This document shows positions 58,302 through 64,000 of a stretch of 64,000 bases of DNA, in pieces (position 1 is the stretch's first letter; every line of letters starts with the position of its first letter). Both the position numbers and the translations under genes were made by a program. Location of the stretch: the NCBI RefSeq assembly GCF_000155735.2, contig NC_020908.1, positions 3,725,001-3,789,000 of the forward strand. Reading direction: 5' to 3'. The notes under the pieces were generated by a model. That model saw nothing but the letters and a program-made list of their open reading frames with translations, ran no database searches and was not told the origin of the DNA. The stretch is from Octadecabacter arcticus 238. Its GTDB lineage: Bacteria > Pseudomonadota > Alphaproteobacteria > Rhodobacterales > Rhodobacteraceae.

Positions 58302-59490
58302 CTCCCGCGCCTGAATTGACCTGAGGTTTTCCCCTCAAATCACTTTGTATTCCTTGAGCGATATGACGCGGAAGTTGTCGGTGACGGTGTCGCGGAACTC
58401 TGGCTATTTTTCTGGCAGGGTCTTGCGGAAGAAGTCGAAAATGGCCTCTGTGAATTGGTTGAACGTTGCATAGTGCCGATTGTGGGTGACCCATTTGTGC
58501 ATAACACCCCAAAGACGCTCGATCGGGTTGAGGTGCGGGGCATATGCTGGCAAGAAATGCAACTTCACCCGACGTTCTGGGCTGTCCAGCCATGGCTGTA
58601 GTATCTTGGCATGATGATAGCGGGCATTGTCGACAAAGACGTGGATGGCCGTCTTGGTTTGGTTGTTGCGTTCCAACTTTTCCAGCATCTGTCGGGTTGT
58701 CTGGGCATTGATCTTCTCGCCTTCCACAAAGGTGAACTGGAAAGTCTCAAGTTCAAGCGCGCCCTGAATGTTGAGCCGCTTGCGCCCTGATGTCGCCTTC
58801 AGGGCCGTCTTTTGTCCCTTGGGGAACCAACCATGGGCGGGGCGGCTCTGGTGTTCGGGGTGGACAGCGTCCGAAAAGACAACCATCTCATCTGCGGCCA
58901 ACCCGTTCATCAGGGCCTCATATTTGGCAATAAACGCAGCCTGCTTGGCTTCATCGGCCTGTGCAGGCAGCAATTGTGGTTTCTTATACGCGAACCCCAG
59001 GCGGCGCATCAGCTTGGCGGCTCCCGACGTGCTGTAGTTTTGGTCGCACTCGGCTAGAACATAGGCACAGACCTCATCGGCATTGCGGGCAGGCTGCGCG
59101 GTGAAATGGGCTCTCACCGCCTGCTCTTGCACGACGGACAAATGACCCTGACGCTGGCTGTAGTCCTTCAGACCGAAAAACGATAGTCCCGCACCGGCAA
59201 AGGCAAATCGCCACTCCGTCAAAACTGTCGGGCCAATATCCAAAATCCGGCAAACCGTTCCGGCGTCTTCTCCTGCGTCCAAAAGAAGAAACGCGCGCGC
59301 CCGTTTCCAAACAAGGGCGTCAACTTTGCGGCGGCGGCAAAGCGCTTCAAGTGCTATGCGCTGCTCGTCGGATAAGGAGACTGTTTTGTATTGCTTGCTC
59401 ATAAACTCAAAATACAGACTGAACCGCCTTTGGCCATGCGACGAAGTGAATCGCAGGCCCAAAATCGTCAGGTCAATTCAGGCGCAGGAG
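58302..59490. mobile_element. Complete IS630-family insertion sequence
   Basis: The element is 1189 bp. Its 23-bp terminal inverted repeats (58302-58324 and 59468-59490) differ at one base and contain GCGCCTGAATTGACCTGA. It is flanked by TA on both sides (58300-58301, 59491-59492), the TA duplication characteristic of IS630/Tc1 elements. It sits between a glycosyltransferase and a sulfotransferase gene without breaking either. Confidence 0.93.
58404..59402 (-). CDS. IS630-family transposase
   Basis: A 332-residue transposase with an N-terminal helix-turn-helix region (TVSLSDEQRIALEALCRRRK, then GTVCRILDIGPTVLTEWR) and a DDE catalytic domain: MVVFSDAVHPEHQSR, AIHVFVDNARYHHAK and PAYAPHLNPIERLWGVMH, carrying the three acidic residues. 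ATG 59402 is used; a start 20 codons upstream is less likely. The frame is uninterrupted, so the element may be mobile. It is transcribed towards the glycosyltransferase gene. Confidence 0.93.
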   Translation of the reverse strand: MSKQYKTVSLSDEQRIALEALCRRRKVDALVWKRARAFLLLDAGEDAGTVCRILDIGPTVLTEWRFAFAGAGLSFFGLKDYSQRQGHLSVVQEQAVRAHFTAQPARNADEVCAYVLAECDQNYSTSGAAKLMRRLGFAYKKPQLLPAQADEAKQAAFIAKYEALMNGLAADEMVVFSDAVHPEHQSRPAHGWFPKGQKTALKATSGRKRLNIQGALELETFQFTFVEGEKINAQTTRQMLEKLERNNQTKTAIHVFVDNARYHHAKILQPWLDSPERRVKLHFLPAYAPHLNPIERLWGVMHKWVTHNRHYATFNQFTEAIFDFFRKTLPEK

Positions 59491-59549
59491 TATCTTAGTC
59501 AAAAGCTCTGCCGACGTGATCGGCGACGCGCCAAAATAAGGACTAACAC

Positions 59550-60368
59550 ATGGGTTTCCCCGGCACCTGGATGACCGAAACCGAAAGTGTGGTGTACCGC
59601 GTGGTGCCCAAAAGCGCCTGCTCGACCATCGGCCAGATCATGTATTATTCCGATCATGGCGAATTTTTTGACGGGGATATCCATGACGCGCAAGGCGGCA
59701 TTCACAAATGGGCGATGGAAGACAGTCAGCCGTTGATCACCGCCAACGTCAAAAACCACACGAGCTATTCGTTCACCTGTGTGCGCAATCCCTACACACG
59801 AATCTTGTCATCGTTCTTTGACAAAATTTGCAGCATCCAGCGTAATGGCAAACGCTACCGTGGCAATCTTGTACCGCTGTTGATCCAGAAATACGGGATC
59901 GAGGTTGGTTCACCCGAAGAAGGGTTCGAATTTGACCAGATCAAATCATTTCGCCGATTCTTGTTATTCGCCCGTGACACCATCAAATACCGCCGCCCCA
60001 TGGACCCCGACATCCACTGGTCCGCGATGTCAGGCCATATTAGCACGTTCATCATCAACGGCGGGCGCTACGACAAGATCGTATGGACCGAACAGTTCAA
60101 CGACGGCATGCAGCAGGTTCTGGATGGGATCAAAACCCCAAATCCGATCGAACTGTCGGGGATTCCGCGGTTCAACGAATCCGAAGGCCACGGACCAACA
60201 CGCGCCCATCCGGTCGAGGACTACTTTGACGAACTGTCGATGCACATGATGTATGAAATCTATAAGAAAGATTTCAACCTGTTCAAATATGACTTTGAAA
60301 ATCCGGGCAACAAGATGCCCGTGGGTGAGATTGATTTGGACGAAGTTCATGCAAAACTGGGCGAATGA
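59550..60368 (+). CDS. Sulfotransferase-family protein
   Basis: A 272-residue protein of the carbohydrate sulfotransferase type (Sulfotransfer_2). VYRVVPKSACSTIGQIMYY near 18 is the 5'-phosphosulfate (PAPS) loop, and YSFTCVRNPYTRILSSFFDK near 75 the 3'-phosphate-binding motif. It would transfer sulfate from PAPS to a sugar on the cell surface. Together with the GT14 enzyme and the following DUF115-like gene it suggests synthesis of a modified polysaccharide. The IS630 element ends 58 bp upstream of its start. No signal peptide is seen. Confidence 0.88.
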   Translation: MGFPGTWMTETESVVYRVVPKSACSTIGQIMYYSDHGEFFDGDIHDAQGGIHKWAMEDSQPLITANVKNHTSYSFTCVRNPYTRILSSFFDKICSIQRNGKRYRGNLVPLLIQKYGIEVGSPEEGFEFDQIKSFRRFLLFARDTIKYRRPMDPDIHWSAMSGHISTFIINGGRYDKIVWTEQFNDGMQQVLDGIKTPNPIELSGIPRFNESEGHGPTRAHPVEDYFDELSMHMMYEIYKKDFNLFKYDFENPGNKMPVGEIDLDEVHAKLGE

Positions 60369-60419
60369 TAGCCAGTTATTCAGGCCCCGCTTTGGAAAAA
60401 TCTGGGCCTGAAGGACCGC

Positions 60420-60563
60420 ATGCGCTGCGCGGCCCTCAACCGGCCTGAGGGCGACCCGCTCCCCTTTTTGGACCGCGCGCCTGATGTTGAAACTGATGAT
60501 CCGCAAAAATTATGCCAGCACTGGTTTGAGCCGCGCCCTGACCTATCTAAAAACTTTGCATAA
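60420..60563 (+). CDS. Possible short ORF or gene remnant (47 residues)
   Basis: A 47-residue frame from ATG 60420 with coding-like composition (RCAALNRPEGDPLPFLDRAP, then QKLCQHWFEPRPDLSK), open upstream to a TAG at 60369. It looks like the C-terminal end of a sugar-transfer enzyme rather than a whole protein, and could be a remnant of a lost gene. It fills the 205-bp gap between the sulfotransferase and DUF115-like genes. Weak evidence. Confidence 0.3.
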   Translation: MRCAALNRPEGDPLPFLDRAPDVETDDPQKLCQHWFEPRPDLSKNFA

Positions 60564-60573
60564 AGGGCATTAA

Positions 60574-61266
60574 ATGATCGTTCTTATCCTAGGCAGTGGC
60601 CCGAATGTGACGCAGGCAGCGGGTTGGCAGCGCGCGCCGTTTGATCGGATCGTCGCGATCAACAACGCGTGGCAGGTACGCCCTGATTGGGACGACTTGA
60701 TCCATCCCTCCGATTTTGCGCCAGACCGCCAGCCCACGTCGCTGCGCGACGGCCAGCGCATCATCACCTACAAAGATTACGTTCCGGCGCAAAACGCCCT
60801 TGGCGGGTTTGTGTACGGCGGCGGCACGATGGCCTTTACCGCCGGATATTGGGCCCTGCAGACGTTGCGCCCCAGCGTGTTGGCCTACCTTGGCTGCGAT
60901 ATGACCTATGATCAGACGCATACACACTTCTACGGAACCGGCACCGCTGATCCGCTGCGCGACGACGTAACCTTGCGTTCACTCGAGGCGAAATCCGCGC
61001 GTTTGCAGGCCTTGGCACACAGGCAAGGCTGCGCCTGCGTGAACCTGTCGTTGGAACCCAGCCGCCTCGTTTTTGGACGCGGGCGACCTGACGCACTGTC
61101 GCATCGGCCTCACCTGAACCAAGCCGCAATCGACAATGCCCTGCGGCTTGAAAAAGATGCAGGCTATATGGTGGCGTCCGGTAAATACTGGAAAGAAGAG
61201 AGCCGGTTTGACACGGACGTCATTGACGAAATTGACGCCGCGTGGCTGGCGACTCTTGTGCAGTAG
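60574..61266 (+). CDS. DUF115/MptE-like protein of unknown function
   Basis: A 230-residue protein starting IVLILGSGPNVTQAAGW, a glycine-rich nucleotide-binding type start shared with DUF115/MptE-like and some sialyltransferase-like proteins; later FDRIVAINNAWQVRPDWDDL and VLAYLGCDMTYDQTHTHFYG. The exact reaction is unknown. It is the third gene on this strand after the sulfotransferase gene and probably belongs to the same surface-sugar group. It is convergent with the adenosine kinase gene, 3 bp apart. Confidence 0.65.
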   Translation: MIVLILGSGPNVTQAAGWQRAPFDRIVAINNAWQVRPDWDDLIHPSDFAPDRQPTSLRDGQRIITYKDYVPAQNALGGFVYGGGTMAFTAGYWALQTLRPSVLAYLGCDMTYDQTHTHFYGTGTADPLRDDVTLRSLEAKSARLQALAHRQGCACVNLSLEPSRLVFGRGRPDALSHRPHLNQAAIDNALRLEKDAGYMVASGKYWKEESRFDTDVIDEIDAAWLATLVQ

Positions 61267-61269
61267 CCG

Positions 61270-62259
61270 CTAGATCAGCCCGCGTTCGCTAAACACCTGT
61301 GCCATGTTGATTTCAGGCCGAGGGCCGATATGCCCAATCACCTCTGCCGCGCACAACACACCCATCTGCGCCGCGACATCCAACGTCCGGCCCGTGGACA
61401 CACCATATAGGAAACCAGCCGCGAACTGATCGCCAGCACCCGTGGCGTCCACCGGTGTCACCGCCGTTACATCCGCCGTAAAACGCTGCGCCCCTTGCTG
61501 GATCCAAACCGAATCGCCGGACCGCGTGCAGGCAACGATGCCGCAGACCTCAGCCGCCTGTCGCAGCGCATCATTCAAATCGTCTGTTTCATACAGCGTC
61601 AACCATTCAGCGTCGTTGCCAATGGCGATGTCCATATCCTCAGCGATCAGACGTTTGAAATCGTCGCGGTGACGTTCGGCGCAGAACGGATCAGAAATCG
61701 TAATGACTGACCGCCCACCCGCTGCTTTCATCCGCTGTGCCGCCTCGGAAAACGCGGTTTTGCCCTCGTCTTTGTCGAACAAGTACCCCTCAAGGAACAA
61801 CAGCCCCGTGCCAAACACATCCGGCACTTCGGCGGACGAAATATCCGCCCCTGCACCAAGGTATGTGTTCATCGACCGCTCCCCGTCAGGGGACACAAAG
61901 ATCATTGACCGCGACGTTGGAAATTCGACGTCTTGGGGCGACAACGGAAATGCAGTGCCAGCCTTTTGCAACGACTCCGCATAGAGTTTGCCCAATGCGT
62001 CGTCTTTCACCTTGCCGATAAAGGCCGTCTGCAAACCAAGTTCACCAATGCCGGCAATCGTGTTGGCGACCGATCCACCCGGCGCTTCGACGCGGCTGTC
62101 CATGGACGCATACAGCAATTCCGCGCGGTCGCGTTCGATCAGCTGCATGATGCCTTTGGTGATGCCCATCTGGTCCAGAAACGTGTCGCTGCTGGGGGCG
62201 ATCACATCGACAATTGCGTTGCCGATACCGATGACGTCGTAATTTACTGGGTTACTCAT
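61270..62259 (-). CDS. PfkB-family sugar kinase, adenosine kinase-like
   Basis: A 329-residue ribokinase-fold kinase. Substrate signature GGSVANTIAGIGELG near 61 and the C-terminal VTPVDATGAGDQFAAGFLYG near 265 with catalytic Asp in DATGAGD. The N-terminus (DVIGIGNAIVDVIAP) matches the adenosine-kinase-like group of alphaproteobacteria, which phosphorylates adenosine or a related nucleoside. Its start overlaps the nth stop as ATGA, so the two form an operon with nth first. Other sugar substrates are possible. Confidence 0.85.
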   Translation of the reverse strand: MSNPVNYDVIGIGNAIVDVIAPSSDTFLDQMGITKGIMQLIERDRAELLYASMDSRVEAPGGSVANTIAGIGELGLQTAFIGKVKDDALGKLYAESLQKAGTAFPLSPQDVEFPTSRSMIFVSPDGERSMNTYLGAGADISSAEVPDVFGTGLLFLEGYLFDKDEGKTAFSEAAQRMKAAGGRSVITISDPFCAERHRDDFKRLIAEDMDIAIGNDAEWLTLYETDDLNDALRQAAEVCGIVACTRSGDSVWIQQGAQRFTADVTAVTPVDATGAGDQFAAGFLYGVSTGRTLDVAAQMGVLCAAEVIGHIGPRPEINMAQVFSERGLI

Positions 62260-62900
62260 TCTGTTTTATCCTCAAACTGGCATAGGTCACGGATGTGACA
62301 GGCCTTACATTTAGGTTTGCGCGCGATGCAGATATACCGGCCGTGCAAAATCATCCAGTGGTGGGCGTGCAATTGAAAATCCGCAGGGATATTATCCTCA
62401 ATCGCGCGTTCAACTGCGTCGACATTTTTGCCCGGCGCAATGCCGCTGCGATTACCGAGCCGGAAGATATGCGTGTCGACCGCCTGTGCGGGCTGGCCCC
62501 ACCACATATTCAGCACCACATTGGCCGTCTTGCGCCCGACACCGGGCAGGGATTGCAAGGCGGCACGGGAGTTCGGCACGACGCCATCATATTCATCGAC
62601 CAAAAGCTGGCTCATCTTGATAACGTTCTTGGCTTTGTTGCGAAACAACCCGATGGTTTTGATGTGCTCAACCACGCCATCAAGACCCAGATCCAGCATC
62701 TTTTGCGGCGTATCGGCGATCTTGAACAGTGCGGCGGTGGCCTTGTTCACGCCCTTGTCGGTCGCCTGCGCCGATAGCGCCACTGCAACAACCAAGGTAT
62801 AGGCATTCACGTGATCCAGCTCCCCCAAGGGTTCCGGTTCGCCCGCCTGAAAGCGGGTAAAAATCTCGCGGATCGTGTGATAATCTAATTGCTTAGCCAT
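62256..62900 (-). CDS. nth: Endonuclease III
   Basis: A 214-residue base-excision-repair glycosylase/AP lyase acting on oxidised pyrimidines. LPGVGRKTANVVLN carries the catalytic Lys in the helix-hairpin-helix, AVDTHIFRLGNR the catalytic Asp, and CIARKPKCKACHIRDLC the 4Fe-4S cluster with spacing C-x6-C-x2-C-x5-C. ATG 62900 is chosen over a start 15 codons upstream. It is divergent from the Ada-like gene across 85 bp, so two DNA repair genes share a promoter region. Confidence 0.96.
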   Translation of the reverse strand: MAKQLDYHTIREIFTRFQAGEPEPLGELDHVNAYTLVVAVALSAQATDKGVNKATAALFKIADTPQKMLDLGLDGVVEHIKTIGLFRNKAKNVIKMSQLLVDEYDGVVPNSRAALQSLPGVGRKTANVVLNMWWGQPAQAVDTHIFRLGNRSGIAPGKNVDAVERAIEDNIPADFQLHAHHWMILHGRYICIARKPKCKACHIRDLCQFEDKTE

Positions 62901-62985
62901 GCATCCCTTTTGCCGAAACCTGTCCCAATGAACAAGGCGCAACAATCGGGTCGCACCAAAGGTCGCGCACCGTTACTTTCATGTC

Positions 62986-63828
62986 ATGGAACAGTCTGAC
63001 CGATATCATTACCATGTCATCCGCCGCGCGTTGGACGCGATCGATCAATCGCCAACGCCGCTCACGCTCGACGGGTTGGCGGCGGCAATGAATATGTCGC
63101 CCGCGCACTTCCAACGGGTTTTTAGCCGCTGGGTAGGTGTGTCGCCAAAGCGCTACCAGCACTACCTGCGGCTGGATCATGCCAAGACAATGCTGGCAGA
63201 AAACTTTACCACGCTTGCCACAGCGGACGCTGTCGGTCTGTCTGGATCTGGTCGCCTGCACGACCTATTCCTGAAATGGGAAGCGATGAGTCCAGGTGAG
63301 TACGCCAAAGGCGGCGCGGATCACTATATTTTTTGGGGTTGGTTTGAAAGCCCCTTTGGCCCGTCGATTGTCATGGGCACAGACAAAGGGATTTGCGGCC
63401 TCGGTTTCGCCGATGAAATGGGCGCTGACGCCGCGATGCACGATCTGCTGCGCCGCTGGCCGAATGCCAGATTTGCGGAAAACCCTGCCCGCCTGAAGCC
63501 TTGGGTCGACACCGCGTTTGGCGTGACCCCGACAGACGACAAGGCACCGCTTTATCTGATCGGCGCGCCGTTCCAGCTCAAGGTGTGGGAGGCGTTGTTG
63601 TCAATCCCGTCAGGCCACGTCACCAGCTATTCCGACATCGCGCAATCCATCGGCGCACCGCGTGCTGTGCGGGCTGTCGGCACCGCTGTTGGGCGCAATC
63701 CGGTCAGTTGGCTGATTCCCTGCCACCGTGCTTTGCGAAAATCCGGCGCATTGGGTGGCTATCACTGGGGTCTGCCCGTCAAACGCGCCCTTCTCGCGTG
63801 GGAAAGTGCGCGTGAGGATGCAATCTAA
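62986..63828 (+). CDS. Ada-like methylated-DNA-protein cysteine methyltransferase with AraC domain
   Basis: A 280-residue protein with an AraC-type double helix-turn-helix (TLDGLAAAMNMSPAHFQRVF near 27 and ATADAVGLSGSGRLHDLF) and a C-terminal O6-alkylguanine transferase domain with the PCHR active site (NPVSWLIPCHRALRKSG near 245). The N-terminal zinc domain of E. coli Ada that takes methyl groups from phosphotriesters is missing, so methyl-triggered switching by that route is not possible. It repairs O6-methylguanine and may control its own gene. It is divergent from nth. Confidence 0.93.
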   Translation: MEQSDRYHYHVIRRALDAIDQSPTPLTLDGLAAAMNMSPAHFQRVFSRWVGVSPKRYQHYLRLDHAKTMLAENFTTLATADAVGLSGSGRLHDLFLKWEAMSPGEYAKGGADHYIFWGWFESPFGPSIVMGTDKGICGLGFADEMGADAAMHDLLRRWPNARFAENPARLKPWVDTAFGVTPTDDKAPLYLIGAPFQLKVWEALLSIPSGHVTSYSDIAQSIGAPRAVRAVGTAVGRNPVSWLIPCHRALRKSGALGGYHWGLPVKRALLAWESAREDAI

Positions 63829-63910
63829 GATGTTGTTTTACATCTATACTTTATTCAACCATCGGCGGAACTTTGCCAAACCTCATCGCGTTATTGGATA
63901 ACATGAGGCG

Positions 63911-64000
63911 ATGACCGATATATCAGACCTTAAGTGCACCATGTTCGGTGCCCAACAATGGAATTTGAATAATGATCCTGTCCAAAATGACCTTCGCCGT
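63911..64000 (+). CDS. Possible start of a gene running out of the window
   Basis: ATG 63911, preceded by GAGG, opens a frame that reads TDISDLKCTMFGAQQWNLNN and is still open at the last base. A short palindrome (TTATTGGATAA, near 63890) lies upstream. Too little is visible to name a product; the call rests on the start region alone. Confidence 0.3.
   Translation, partial: MTDISDLKCTMFGAQQWNLNNDPVQNDLRR

Noticed and set aside
1..64000. CRISPR arrays, tRNA or rRNA genes, prophage
   Set aside because: No regularly spaced repeats, no tRNA-like TTCGA loops with matching stems, no rRNA and no phage structural genes were seen on either strand.

Overview
The window reads as chromosome of an alphaproteobacterium of the Rhodobacterales (Roseobacter group; a Loktanella, Yoonia or Octadecabacter type genome is my best guess). 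Support comes from the family set (ALDH16-type aldehyde dehydrogenase beside deoC, DUF1523, DUF1285, DUF5928-type GT14, adenosine-kinase-like PfkB, glcDEF), the GC-rich codon use, and a short intergenic repeat that I know from this group. No rRNA, tRNA, CRISPR array or prophage was seen.

Layout. 1-9.6 kb: end of a sulfatase gene, a dimethylglycine/sarcosine dehydrogenase-like gene plus kynureninase, a LysR regulator with an in-frame 12-bp repeat expansion, a uronate-dehydrogenase-like gene, rpe, and an AraC regulator in front of deoC. 9.6-12 kb: two-domain ALDH16-type dehydrogenase. 12-19.7 kb: a tightly overlapping minus-strand cluster of nine genes, plus one tiny candidate ORF, encoding a divergent AAA ATPase, a long coiled-coil protein, two soluble proteins of unknown function and several small membrane proteins. 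This is the best candidate for an undescribed system. 19.8-29 kb: a region rich in broken genes (L,D-transpeptidase, cupin, methyltransferase, FAD-linked oxidase) among intact SDR, kynurenine-formamidase-like, gabD, homocysteine-methyltransferase-like and GlxA-type regulator genes. 29.6-36 kb: secreted protein, HemJ/CopD-like protein, sigma factor plus VWA protein, VOC-WYL pair with a striking symmetric upstream repeat, a broken hydroxypyruvate isomerase gene and DUF1285. 36-43 kb: MoxR, DUF58, DUF4159 and a GATase-like membrane protein. 43-50 kb: small secreted protein, DUF599, glcD-glcE-(small membrane protein)-glcF, a secreted trypsin-like protease, and hsp20 behind a ROSE-like RNA thermometer. 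50-55 kb: polA and the remains of a zf-CHCC / DUF2459 / polA gene row cut by a complete IS66 element with a perfect 8-bp target duplication. 55-61 kb: orphan ABC ATPase, HIT protein, GT14 glycosyltransferase, a complete IS630 element, sulfotransferase and a further probable surface gene. 61-64 kb: adenosine kinase, nth and an Ada-like alkyltransferase.

Two themes run through the window. First, gene decay: six genes are broken, by in-frame stop codons, 7-8-bp tandem duplications, a deletion or an IS insertion, while the rest of each reading frame mostly stays readable, which suggests recent loss. Second, scavenging of small organic compounds (glycolate, methylated amines, deoxyribose, kynurenine, GABA/succinate semialdehyde), as expected of a marine heterotroph. 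All product names rest on reading motifs by eye; no database search was run.
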